NCBI GenBank assembly: GCA_017590115.1
Contig: JAGGNK010011114.1
Location: 3,835,733-3,899,732, forward strand
Direction of reading: 5' to 3'
Source: Montifringilla adamsi
Taxonomy: Eukaryota; Chordata; Aves; Passeriformes; Passeridae
DNA: 64,000 nt
The position numbers and the translations under genes were made by a program. Every line of letters starts with the position of its first letter. Position 1 is the first letter of the stretch. Below, piece after piece: positions 40,240 through 53,100 of this stretch. The notes under the pieces were generated by a model. That model made no database searches. It saw nothing but the letters and a program-made list of their open reading frames with translations, and was not told the origin of the DNA.

Positions 40240-40294
40240 AACTAGCTGACTCCAGGGGTCCCCTCCAAACTTACACGTTCTATGATTCTGTGTC
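40240..40294 (+). mobile_element. CR1 LINE 3'-end fragment
   Basis: The segment shows CTGACTCCAGGGGTCCCCTC followed by CAAACTTACACG and TTCTATGATTCTGTG, the CR1 3' end with two tail octamers. It is 5'-truncated and the left boundary is approximate. Confidence 0.72.
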
Positions 40295-42117
40295 ATTCAA
40301 CTATTTCATGAATGCTTATGCAAACAAGTAAATGTTTGAGTAACTTCTAAACTACTGTAAATGCCCAAAGCTCTTCAAAGCTCTGTTCATCTGGTGGTGA
40401 TTGATGTGTCTTAACAAGAATTAATTTGCTTTATCTGCAGTGATTATCACCTTCCCAACATAAAATCACATAATCAAGTCTCAAACCCTTTTCATGTTGT
40501 GCACATGATGAAAAAAAGCACACCTGGGGCTGAAAAAAAGTTCATCCTGGGGCTGTATTTTAATTTAGAGCCGTGCATGTTTTAAGGTGAATGAACTTTT
40601 AATCTCTCATTTGTCTGCATTTTTTTTTGTTGATGGATACTGGTCAGGGCTGAATGTCACCAACCTTGATCCTTTCAGAAGGTGTCTGAGGACTTCTGGA
40701 AGAGACTAAATGAGGTCTTGTTCTAGTAACTCTGGCTTCTGCTTACTCAGAGACATTTCTGAGGTGACAGGGGGCTGGATGGGATTCATTTGCCTAAAAT
40801 GACACTCAGTGCCTACTCTTAAATATCCAACTGCTGCTTTGCCTCTTACAGCCACTTCCAGAGTGGAAATCTGCTGATCTTGTCATGTCTGCCACTCAGT
40901 TGGGGATGGCTCAGATTTTTTAGAGCATCTCAAATGACACAAACCATTTACACCTAAGCAACTGAACCCTGACTTTAGAGTGTGAGAGAAAAGGGTTATT
41001 TATATGCATTCTTTTAGTTATTTGCTGCTTATAAAACCTCAATAATTTCCCCCCTCTAGTTCTCTTAGTATTTATAGACCTACGTGTTCTAAAATTCACT
41101 GCTCCTTGTTATTTTGGGGGTTTTTTTGTTTGTTATTTTTTTTAATTTTATTTATGAATATGTACAATAAGTGAAATAAATTTGGGGTTGTCCTCATTAC
41201 TTTCTATAAAAAAGTGATTTATTGTAAAACTGTTAGGAAACTGGAGTTATTTGCCATTTAACAGCATTTAAGTAGAGGAAAATGTCAGTGGTGAAGCTGA
41301 AGCTGTTTGGCTTTTCTGAAGGTCTGTACATATGGTGTGTGACTCAGTGGCTGTACCTTATGGTTGGTATTATTCATATTTTGAAACAGGAGCAGTGTTC
41401 TATTTGGGAAATCTTCATATGTTCATTATTTAGCCTTTATGTTTTAAGATGCTGTTTAGTACCAAACATCTTGGAGTTAATAGGACAATTTCCATTTTAA
41501 AATTGAATTTTTGTGTTTTGCATTCTGTACTGTCTGTCCAGGATCACTTCTGCAAATATTTTAAACTGAAAGCCATGGAACATGGAAACACTTTTATAGG
41601 AATGCCAAAGACTTCTCTTGAGTGTCCAGAGGGAATACTTAGGTTTAGCCATCAGATGTAAAAGTACTGCATCTAGATCACCAATTAAATTAATTATTTT
41701 TCCACAGACTGCAGCATGGCTAACTAACAAATTTAAAGGACAGATGGATTGAGGGGGAACATTAGAATTCTTGCTTGAAAACAAAAGTAAAAAACTCAAA
41801 GTTCTCCTAGGCTTCTTTAAATTCAGCAAGTGCATGTGTTTTGAGGGTAAATTTTCCTCACTGTATTTTTATTAGTGGAAAAAAAAATCTCAACTGTTGA
41901 AGGCCATTTATTTTTCTTATTGTCTGTGAAGATCAATATGCTTTCTGTCTCTTAAAAGAACAAATATGAAGTACCTGCAAGGTGAGAAAAACAAACTTGC
42001 CATTGCCTAACTTTTTGGATGGACGCTTACTTGATGAACTTGCAAAAATGCCCAGATTATTCTGATAGTCAGTTTAGATTTATTGCCAGGTGGGAGAATC
42101 TTGACCCTGTGCTTCTC

Positions 42118-42157
42118 AGTGAGATGTGCAGAGCTTTTAAGTGAGATGTGCAGAGCT
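42118..42157. repeat. 22-bp partial tandem repeat
   Basis: AGTGAGATGTGCAGAGCT occurs at 42118 and again at 42140 with a four-base spacer. It looks like a small local duplication. Confidence 0.85.
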
Positions 42158-43123
42158 GTCATTTCAGACCCGTCTTTGATGCTGGTGCTCACTGAGCACT
42201 AACAGGAGGAAGCTGAAATGATGTCTGCAGATCTCTGTACAAATGCTGATAGCTGAAACAGTGGATCAAATGCTAAGGCACCTTCATTTCTCACCACTGC
42301 AGTAGATGGGTCACAATTATTTGTTTTAGAGGAGGTGGATGAGATAATAATTGTTTCCAGGATTAAAACCATACATGTAGGCAATGAGAAGAATATAGAG
42401 TTTATTATAGTGAAAGCATAAAATGTGTCGAGCTTCTGGTGACAAAGCAAAGCAGAAAGGGGCCATGTCCACATTGCCTAAAATCAAAAAGTTGCAATTA
42501 TATGAAAATATATATAAAAAAGCTAAAAATCTTTAGGCATCATCCATACTCCTGGTTTTTGCCTGTATCCTGTTCCATTGGCAGGTGTTGGGAGATGTGA
42601 CAGAAGCTCTGACTGCTGGAGCTGCCTTGACACAGAATTCAGTATTTTAGCTGCAAATTCTGGTTTCCCTTTGCCCCTTCCCTGATGTGACTTTTGGCAC
42701 TAAAATGGCATTAAAATACTGGTGTAAACAGCTTTGCTGGTATAGCCTCACCTCTACTGGTCTGTCTTTGATTTGAACATAAAATTGTAACGTGCCTGTA
42801 TGGTGGAGTCATTTGGAATGTATTATGAGTATCCCACAGGTGCAATTTGCTGTTGAAACACCAAATTTTTCTATGGCTCCTAGAAGTGCTGGAATTCTCC
42901 ATTTGCAAACTATGCAGAAAACCTTTTTCCGGTTAAAGCTGTGTATTGTATGACTTGGTTAAAAAGCAAACAAAAGCTTTTAACTGCTTTTCATGAGATC
43001 TGTTCCCATGAAGCCACTGTTAACTCTGCAGAGGTTTGGTTGTTCTTTCTTTAAACAGTCAACTTCTTTTGTCAGCCAGAGAACAAGTCATTTGATTAAT
43101 GATCATTTCTATTTCTTTGAAAG

Positions 43124-43246
43124 GATCCTTTCCGACCATTGGGGTGAAGTCTCTTTCGAGATTCCTGAGGGCGGGATTTTTAAATAGCATCCTGGCCTCT
43201 CATCCAGTGGCAGGGGGTGGATCTTTACCCCCCAGCATTTCCTCTG
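43124..43246 (+). CDS. EPHA6: EPHA6 cassette exon: 41-codon insert in the kinase N-lobe
   Basis: The 123-nt exon has acceptor TTTCTTTGAAAG (AG at 43122-43123) and donor GTAGGT at 43247. Joined to the previous A it reads RSFPTIGV, then a central FLRAGFLNSI, then HPVAGGGSLPPS, and ends with a G that the next exon completes to Gly. There is no stop. The pattern matches the EPHA6-only insert that I remember in mammals, with changes and apparently one codon fewer in the middle. No other Eph receptor I know has it, so it fixes the paralogue. It falls in the beta4-beta5 loop of the kinase and is rich in Gly, Ser and Pro, suggesting a flexible loop. Being a multiple of three, it can be included or skipped without frameshift. 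Its function is unknown to me. Confidence 0.9.
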
Positions 43247-46200
43247 GTAGGTATTCCAGCCTGTTCCCACACATCAGGTTTTTTTTTCCTTCACTCTCTG
43301 CCCCATCTCTCCACACATCTCAGGGAAATCAAGTTTGGTGTTTGTCAGACAGGGAGATCAGATGTCCCTTCCAATAAAAAGCCAAAACCAAAAGGAAATG
43401 GAAAAGACAATAATTTCTTGGGAACAAGCCATTTTCCTGAATTAATGTATAGGAGAAATTGAGAGGGAAACTGTTCTGCAGTTAAGTGGCCAACCTAAAT
43501 ATTGGAAGAGAAGGCCTGGTATCCTCTAATCATCCATTTCATGAAGCATGTCCATGTGCACCAAAGACGGAGAACTTGAAACACGCCACTGTAAAATCTT
43601 GGAATTTGTGTGACTCTGTGACTCTTCCCTAAAAATTTATATTCCCTTGCTAAAGCATGGAAGCAAAACAAATTTGGAATGGGAAAACTTAATTATGTAC
43701 TAATGTGGTGTGTGAAACCTTTGTGTGCTTTGGTAGCTGCAAGTTGTATCTCATGAAAACCACCTTTTGTTTTGTTAAATAACTTTTACCATTATTTGAA
43801 CTCCTGTAATTCTCTTTAAATAAGTGGAGACAGGTTAGAGGCATCCTTTCCAAGACAGGCTACTTGTGTTATCCATTCTCTTCTGGAGCCATTAAACACC
43901 ATCTTCCATCAAAAGTAATAAATGAAGAGTAAATACATATAACTATAGTTAAAACTGAATCAAAGTTCCTTTCCAAACTGCATATTTTTGTGTAAAAATT
44001 CACCTGTGCATGGGCTAATGTCAGGCTGGTATCTTTTCTGGACATCCTGTGTTATCTGTAGTGTTACTTAAAAGTTTTTTCTTGAAAGAAAAAATCTCTT
44101 CTGGTAAAAAAAGGACAAAATTGGAAAATTACATAATGTTATTGACTTGCTATACAAAGGAAACTATTGTACTTCTCTGTGCCCCCTTTTATCTACTGCA
44201 GTAATTCTAATTACAAGATGATTCTTACTTTTCTTTTTATTTCAAGTGCTATTATTTCTTTCTTTGCTTTCTTTGAATAGAAGCGTCTCAGCAGCTTTGA
44301 TGTCTTTCCTTATGACTGTTTGGGTTTCTTTTATCGACAGTTTATGAAATACTTTCCATATTTTTTTCTCCATGGGATATCTCAGAGTACTTAATAGCCC
44401 TTAGGAATTGTGGCAGTCAGCATCACAATGATGTAACTAAACAACTATTGAGCAGGAAATACTGCAGGCCCCATAAAATTCTCTGTTTTGAACCCAGTGT
44501 TATGTAGAGCATCCCACTGATTCTGTTAAATTAAAAATGGCCTCAAATTCATGAACTGGCTTCTCAACTACCTCCCTGCCTACAAGTTAATTTTGTAAGA
44601 TCCTCAGGACTGTTGTTTTTTGGAGTACTTGTAAAGGTTTTCGTCTTATGGACTTAAAACTCTTAAATGTAGTTTGTTTAATGAAGCTCAATAATTCCTT
44701 GCTATTAAATGTCTTTTACTAAGAATTCTGATTCAATCTGATGAAGCATTGAAAAATGGGAAAAGATGGAAATGCAACTGCATGATGTGGAACAGATATC
44801 CTTGCAAGTTAATGGAGATAAATGTTGTTGTTTGATCATGTCAAAAGCAACCAAAAAAGAAAAAAACAGTGAGCAAAGCAGCAACCCCAGAGAAAGGGAA
44901 GATTTTCAGGTAGCTGTGAGGCAATGAAGAACTGTGATAAATCCATGGGATGAGATGTGTTCCTTTGAGAAAGATTGCATGTGGAGGGTCAGGTGGAATC
45001 AACTCCGCAGTGCAGGTCAGCAATTGCTGCTAACAGTTGTATCTCAATCTTACCTGTAGTGCTGCTATTTAACTCTTCCTTTTTTACTTTATCATATTTA
45101 CATTTATATTAAGCACAGTACAAATTCTGAATTGCCACTTTTTTCAGCAGAGATGACCAGGGGATGGCCTTTCCTTTTCTAAATTGCTAAAAGCAGCTTT
45201 GCTTTAAATGTGAGAAAAGAAAAAAAAAAATCCCGAACATTTTTGGGGAAAAAAAAAAAAAAACAAAAAAAAAACATGAAAACAAATCTTGACAAGGCAG
45301 TGCTGATCTGGGATGTAAGAGACTCAGAACTGACTCTCTTGCTGTGCATGATTCAGTGGAGATGTTTGGGCTTGTGTTGGACAGTAGCTCTCATAAGCCT
45401 TGCAGAGGTACTTAACATGCAATAACTGCAGAATTATAACCTAATTGTTTCACATATTGGTTATGAGTAAGATTTCAGTTAATTTAACTACACGGGAGAC
45501 TTAAAATGCCAGCATTATTCTGCTATTAGGGTCATTGGGAACAAAGATAATGAGATGCTTTTTATTTACCAAAACCTTTAACTCAAGCTAAGTGGTAGAT
45601 TCCCTTCCAAATACTCAGAAAATTTATTTCTAACTAAAGACAAAATGCTTTTAGATCTTTTTTCTACAAAATTTGCCACAGATGTTTTAATGAAACACAG
45701 AACTAAACTAGAAAGCCTGCTATAAATAAGTGTCTGGAAAGCAGCTTGGCAGGGCCATGCAGCTGTTGGTTTCCTTTTTTCCCTTTCTACTTTAATCTCA
45801 GTAGTTGTGAGAAGTGTATTTGTTTTATCATTGCAATGACAGCTGATGTTCAGTTTGTGTAATTCAGCTTTTACACTGTGCAGAGATTCTCTTATGCAAA
45901 AGGTATCCTTATTTAGCCAATTTAAAGATTAATTTATGCTGCTGGAACAAGACATTACATCTTTCTGCATAAATAGATTGTCTTGAATGTAGGTGTTTTT
46001 CAAGCCTAGACATAACTTCTAATGCAATAGTGCTTATATTTGATACTTACATCAAAAGTCTGTCACTGTTTTACAGCAGCTCACGAGAAGCAAAACTTAA
46101 AGCAGGCCTGCAAAATTTATCCTAGATTCCTGCAAAAACAAGCCCATTTGCAGACAAGGGCTTCCTTTTTATTTAGCTATCATTTATGTCACAAATTACT

Positions 46201-47598
46201 TCATTCCTTGTTATTCCACCTGTTAGCAGTACAAATTGACATGACTTAGCTGATGTAGGTCTGCAATGACAGATGGATTCACATGAGCAATAAGTATTTT
46301 TTTGTCAAGTGATAGCCTTGCATATATTAAATAGAATTCTTAAACCACTTAGCATTTACACTCCTCATCACACTGAGGCTGGCACAAGCTGTGAAAGCTT
46401 CCTTCATGACACACACACGTTGTGAAAACCCAAATTATAAATTGGCAGAGCTGCACCTCTCTCTTCGCATTCTCTTCCAAACTACACCCCCTGTTCTTTG
46501 CTCCACTTTGGGGAAGCTCTCAGCTCGCTCCTCTTGCAGCTCCTGTTTGAAGTGTTGTGTGAAGGGTTTGTTGTGTAAATGCCCACAGAAGTTACAGGCA
46601 GGAGGCTTCACGGTGCTCTGCTGTCTTTGAAGAGCCAGAGATTGCTCAGCTTGCTGAGCTGGGAAGGAGAAAAGGGAAAACAAATACCTTTCCTACTGTT
46701 CCTTTCAAGCTAAACTCCTTCACTGAGTTTTTGTGTCAGCAAGAACAAGAGATGGGTGCCAGGCTATGAGCTACCCTGGAAAGGTTTTTTTGGCCAAACC
46801 TCTCTGTTGGCCAAACCAATTCAGACTGTTCAGCTTTCAAACTGCATTAGCAGGAGAGAACCATACAAATTATTCTTGCCATAAACTCCTCTCTGTGAAT
46901 ATCATCATGCTGTGGTCAGCAGCTGGATCATTGCCCCCTCTTCCCCTCGCAGATCCCCTCTGGAGCTTCTGTGGAAGTATCCTGATGTGACTTTTTTAAT
47001 GAAGTGTGACCATCAGTTATTTCCTGCCACTTCATTTGTGAGTGTCAACTATCCAGCTCCTTGACATTGTAGGAGAAATAGAAGCAAAGAAATTTGGCTT
47101 GATGAAACAACCCACCTTTGTGAACCTCAAAAAATATATTGCATGCAAGAAATTGAGAATGCACTTACTTACTTTCCAGAAACTGGAAGTGATATAGGAT
47201 GGTTTGCTCACTGCTTTCCTGGACTCCTCTTCAACAAAAAAAGCACATTCTGCAGAGGATGTCCCCTCTTCAGTGTTTTACTGCTTAGTTATTTATGGCT
47301 CTTTGTCTAACACACATTACAATGTTCACGTTTACTCCACAGAGCTCCTCAAAAAATTCATGCATAATTTTAAAGTACTAAACTAGATGATTAACAGTTT
47401 TCTTTTGCCCAAAATTAATGTTTTATCACAATATCCAAGTGCACCTGAGTGAGCCCATTATTCTTGATATTATATAAACTGACATTTGAAAGCAAATTGT
47501 ATTGACAGACCCTTATTGAAAGAACCATCAAGGAGCAATTGTACATAGTGAATTCAACTATGATTATAGTACTCCAATAAGGAGAAAAGTAACTCCTA

Positions 47599-47613
47599 CC
47601 CCCCTCCCCCCCC
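47599..47613. repeat. C-rich run (C6-T-C8)
   Basis: Six C, one T and eight C are followed directly by AG. It looks like an unusually C-rich splice acceptor, and the opposite strand is a G run. No exon was recognised after it. Confidence 0.85.
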
Positions 47614-50139
47614 AGTTAATGCATTCTTCTTTATTCTGAATTCCAGCACCTACACTTCTATATTTGTTGTTAAATGAAAACTGCTAATCCTTTTCCAGTG
47701 ACTAACAAATTGATTCTTCTATTGCACATGCATTTGCTGGGATACCTGAGCCAAGTGGCTCTTCCAGTTTATTCTTTCCAGCTTCAGTGCTGTTCCACTG
47801 GAACGTTTACCTTATAAACCCTATAACTAACACATAATGGCATGTATTTTCTGGGAACAGAAGTTCAAATGTAGATGGACTTTTCCATTAGGCAGGCAGG
47901 GAATACTTCAGAACCAAAATAAGGATGAGCAGCAAGTAGCATTAATACTGAAAGAAACATATTTTGTGCTGGTTGCTTAGGGCTAAGATGGAGCTGTAAA
48001 ACTGAGATTAAGCTCTGAGTGTAGGATGTGACAAAAGGAGGTTTTCCTTCTTCACCCTTGCTAAATATCTTATTTCTTGCTCAGGTGGTCATGGTAAACA
48101 ATTCCAAACAGTTAAATCCTAAAAGTTCAGAAAGAACTATTTGCATATGTGGTCTTTTTTACATAATATACGCTACTATTTCATATTTTTAAAATCTCAC
48201 TACAGAAAATGTGGAAATTTATTGTTGCAAGCATGTTAGTTGGAACGAGTTGCTGTTCCTTACTGACAGAAGCAGAAAGATGTGAAGAGAGAAGGAGGAG
48301 ACTGACAGATATACACAGAAATGTATTTGTAAATGAGATGCACACAGATTTTCTTTGTTTCAAGATTAAGGGAAAACTGAACTCTCTTTTTTGCCAGTGG
48401 TGAAACACTGGATGTAAAAGCATAATCAGAACTGGTTCATTTTTGTGAGATGGGAGGCAGGAGAAACAGCTAACTTGAATAATGTTTAAATAGTTTTGGT
48501 CTGGTTTAGGTAGGAAGCCAGTGTGCCTTTGCCAAATTCAACTTGCTGAAGTACCATTCCCAGGCCAAAATACTGAGTATGGGAAATAATCTGCCTAAAT
48601 CTGAATTTTACACAGTGGTATTTTGTCTTGTGCAGTTGGTGAAGACTAGACAATCCTGTTCAGACTCATATCACCAGTCTGTGACACACAGTTAGAATCA
48701 GAGCTGGAGGGAGAAGCTTGACAGTGTGTGCCTTCATGTTCTGAAGGTAAAATCCCTCAAAGAGAAATGATGAAAAACCCCAGGCAGGGTCCAGGGCATC
48801 ATGTATTTGTTGGAGCTTTGACTCCTTTTGTTTCCTTAATTCTGGATTTAACAGCCCAGATGTTACAACCAAAGGTTCCTGTGTGGGTTTCAGAACCTTC
48901 AGGAGTGTTGATGTGTGACCTCCACTACTTCTGGGCATGAGAAATGATGCCTTGCTCATAAAGGAAGAGTGGTGGATCATGAGTTTTTTATAGCCCACTG
49001 GTATCTCAGATGTTTAATCTTTATGTAGACTAAAGGGAAATGTGGTAAAATGGCTCAAATGGTGGATGGGAAAATACACAAAGGATATCCTAAAGTCATG
49101 TCAGAATCTTATCAACTTCTCAGTTAGGCATAATATCGAGTAAGCAACAAATGACATTGTAGAATAGGATTGAAATAATACCTTTACCATGTCATCATGC
49201 TTATGAAAGCATAAAACCCTGTTTCATTGTAACCTTGTGTATGCTTTTTTAAAAATTTGCTCCTTTTCAAATTTACATCGTAACTTCTAAATATAACACC
49301 CCTATGATAATAGGTAAATCCACAACAGAGATTCAGTAGGATTTGCTTCTTGTATTCCCTAAGAACTTGTTATGAATCGTGGCAGACTGAATATGAAGTG
49401 CAGAAGCCCCCAGTGCAGAGATTTCACATTGTTTAAACTCCTTTACGTGCTCTGGGGTCACCAAGTTATCACTGATGCACTCAGACTCAGTGGTCTAATT
49501 CTGAGCCAAAGAACATCCCTTGCTCCTTCCACAGGAGGATGTGGGTTGGTATGAACCCTGAGGAGCTTCAGGGTGAGATGTCATTAGATTAGTGAAATAT
49601 GCTGAATTTCAGTTATAAAATAACTGAGGTGAATTGTTTTGGTTAATCCAACTGGGTAAAAGTCTCTCTCTTAAACTGAATCTGAACAGAATGCATTATC
49701 TGTTATGATTTTTTTTTTCTCCTATTCTTTGCTTCAGTGCTAAAGCAAAAGTGCCATTTTTTGTATTTCTGTAATACAATTTTAGCCATTCATTTCTCTC
49801 TCACCTACCCAACCCCCAAGTAGTGACAAAAAAAACCCTATTTCTTCTGCTTTTACCCTCCTGCATTCCACTTGCTTCTCTCATGGAAAGATAAGGATCA
49901 GAAAATAAATAATGGAAACAACATAGCTGCTTTCTCTTCACAGTTCCACTTTCCTTTCCTCAAAATCTTCCAGACTATCTTCTGTAGGCACACTGGGGGA
50001 CTGATGTGGATTAGGGCTTGCAGGAGCAGCAGGACTCCTCAAATTTCAGTTGTCCAAAGCACATTCTCCCTTTGTCACGTGAGGATCAAGGGGAGCCACT
50101 TGCAGTGCTTGCCTGCAACATGAGGTTGCAGGTTGTAGG

Positions 50140-50187
50140 TTTTTATAAATATTTAATATTTATTATAAATATTTTATAAATATACAT
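50140..50187. repeat. AT-rich repeat of TTATAAATATT
   Basis: Three close copies of TTATAAATA(TT) and intervening TTTAATATT make an almost pure A/T block with self-complementary character. It is probably simple low-complexity sequence. Confidence 0.75.
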
Positions 50188-53100
50188 GCAGACTTTTCCT
50201 GGCTTCTAAAACACCAGCAGGCATAAATTCTTGCCAGTGGGTCACAGGGTAGTAAGTGGGAAAGCATTTAATGTATAATTACAGAAAAACAGCTCAGAGA
50301 AGAGGTTTATGTTATGAAATATTTTCAGATTGTGTGGATACAATAAATCTTCAGGCAGCAGTGGTAGCTGTGTGGCCATACCTTCCTAACATTTAAACAG
50401 TATCTTATGGTCAGTCATGTGTTTTGAAGTGTTATTAATTGATTTTGCAGAATTATCTGCAAAACTGACTAAACTAACTTAACTAATGATATTTGGTATA
50501 TGGACAGGAGAAAATCCAAAGTGCTCTAGCAGCAAGATAAATGGGTTATATCTATGGGAATTCCTGTGGCAGCACCATGTAAATACATTATCCCATCCAG
50601 TTTGCAAACTCAGGCTTCTAAACTCTCAAAAATCAGTTTGGAACTCCAACTTTCTATTTTTTGATGCTTCTTGGACACAGGTCTTAGTCAGGGGCCTTCT
50701 GTCATATGAGTCAAGAATTCAAGTGTGGTGGCTTTCAGTAAAATCCAAATTGTCTTCATGTGAATTGATGTGGGCTAACAACGCAAAACCAAAATGCAAA
50801 GTGGCAGGATTATTTTTATTTGTGGGGGTTTTTTTTCATAATCTTTTGTTTCCTTTCTTTTTTCCTCTACCTGTTTTGCATAATGGAAAAATATTTTTTT
50901 AATCACTGAAATTAATCCTTTGCGGTGCACACTAACGCATTTTTAGTGATGACAGGAGAGAAGCAGCTGCATGCTGTGGCCGGTGGCTCTCTGATTTGAT
51001 GGGGTGTGCAAGGACTGGAGCAGCTGTGAGCTCCAGGAGCGCCTCCCGAGGTCCCTGGGCTTCCCTGGGAGCCTGGAAGGCACAGCCCTCGCCCAGGGTG
51101 TGCCCCTGTGTTTGGGGCTGGCTTATCTCTGCTTCAGCAGGAGGTAAATCCTTGGCAACCAACAGCAGAACATGGCTTTGGGATGAAGAGGTGCCTGATA
51201 GGGAGGTGATTTCCTGAGCCACGTGGATTCTGAGCTGCAGAAGTGGTGGAGCAATTTTTTTTCTAATATGAACCAGGGAACAGGTGCCAACCTGTGCTGT
51301 TTTAAGTGAAAGAATGAGGATCGTGTGTTTATGTTAACAAATCTATCCCCATAATTGGTATTAGAGGTTTCATTGTAAGGCTGTAGAAAAAGAACATGTG
51401 CTAAGTATTCTTTTTGGAGGATTAATCTTACATAAAACATTCATTAAAGGAGGCTTTGCTGTATTATTTAAAATGACAACAGGAGACAACAAGCTGAATA
51501 TTTTGTCATTGATATGACACTTCAGATTCTCCTCCTTATTCATCACTCTGGCACTCAATTAAGTTGCATGCTATCAAAATCTCGTGTTGTGGAAAAAAAC
51601 AAACCCTAAAAATATATACAATGTGAATTTCAGATTTAATCGGTATTTTACATTATTTGGCAATGTATGGCTCATTTTTTTTTTTTAAATTTTGCATCCC
51701 TGCTTATTAAAAAAATGACAAACAGATTGATCAATGGCAAATAGAAGATTGCAGCATATTCTGGGGTGGCATGACATCAATACAGGTTGTTTGTCACTTT
51801 CACTGGTTTTGTTTGAGTGGCACTGCAGTACAGCTGAGTGGGAGAGCTGCAAAGAACTTCCTTAGGGAGAGTTGTCCAAAGCAGTCAGCCTCTTGTCACA
51901 AGGTGGGAGTTGCCTCAAAACAGTGAACAGCCCCTGCCCCTTCTCTAGATTCATCTCATTTGTGATAAATTGAATTGCTGTCCTTTCCCTGCATCACGCC
52001 AAGCCCCAGTGCTGCTCTTGTGTGTTCAGTGTGGCTTTCTGAGATGCTGGAACTCTGAAATGGATTTCCCAGAGCCACAGTTACTCCATGTGCAAGGAGG
52101 GAAATCTGCTTCAGACAATATCCCACATATGCCTGGTGGGGGAATATTTATGCTTTCCCAAAAAATCTGAGAACAGAGAATGTGGGGATGGTATCAGTGT
52201 GTGTCTCATGCATAAATACAATTATTTCATGTTGTTACTTTAACTATGTAGTAAAATGATACACCTGTTCTAATGTGCTGCACATTATAAATGTGATATA
52301 TGTAATGTGTAAAATCTGTATTTAGGGTTCAAACCCATTGCCTCAGGACACTCTATAATTCCTCTGCTTTAAAGGGTTTGTTTTCTCCCAGTACTCCCCA
52401 CTCCAGCAGTGCTAAGCATCTAAAACTGCTGTGAGTCTGATTTGTTTGACTGATTTGATCAGTGAACCAGCTTCAAACATTTTTATTTCATCCTCCCCCA
52501 GTTCAAAGGAGAAGCTGTGTGCTCTCCTCCAGCAACACCCACACTTTTTAGCTCCTTGGTTCCAAACCCTCAGGTGACACTTTATTCAGTGTCCTTTTCC
52601 CAGTGGCTCTTGACTGCAAAATTACCTCAGTTCTTCAGATCCCTCTCCTGTACCTGTTCCTGTATCTGTGTGGAAACACTTCCCTGAAGTGGGCAATTCT
52701 TTGTGCTGGAGATGGGCATGTTCCTATCCCAGGAGGCTCAGCCACTTGTGGAAGTTGTTGTCACTCCCAGGAGTGCCTTGGCTGCCGTCTGTGTCCCACT
52801 GCTCTTTGTCCTTAAAGCTGTTTATTCTCCATCTTTTGTGCTGTAAGCAATCCTGGGAAAATAATTCAATAACTTCCAGCATTGCATTAGCCTAGACCTT
52901 GATAAAATAATCAAAGATTGCTTCTCTGTCTCAGAGATTTCTCTACCCCATTCCCATTTATTCATTTCTGGTCTTGTTTTGAGGATGAAGAATTCTTAGT
53001 GTCATGACAACAGCGTGAATTTTCATAATCTAAGTTATAGGCTTTTTAAAAAATTATTTAGATGCAAACACTACACTAGTTTAAAAATCTCCCAGTGCTA

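Larger units (their letters stand above)
28119..43123 (+). other. EPHA6 intron, 15005 bp, upstream of the cassette exon
   Basis: This is the largest complete intron here. It contains an 18-bp palindrome (30660-30677), a T-rich tract (32222-32253), CR1 tails at 38075-38140 and 40240-40294, and a 22-bp partial tandem repeat (42118-42157). The stretch from about 29.7 to 35 kb is nearly free of recognisable transposon sequence. Many short open frames were examined and none resembles a known protein. No other gene was recognised. Confidence 0.85.

Noticed and set aside
43560..43630. Possible CR1 tail (TGTGACTCTGTGACTCTT)
   Set aside because: The tail-like words are present but the diagnostic CCCTTCCAACC block before them is missing, so it is not called.
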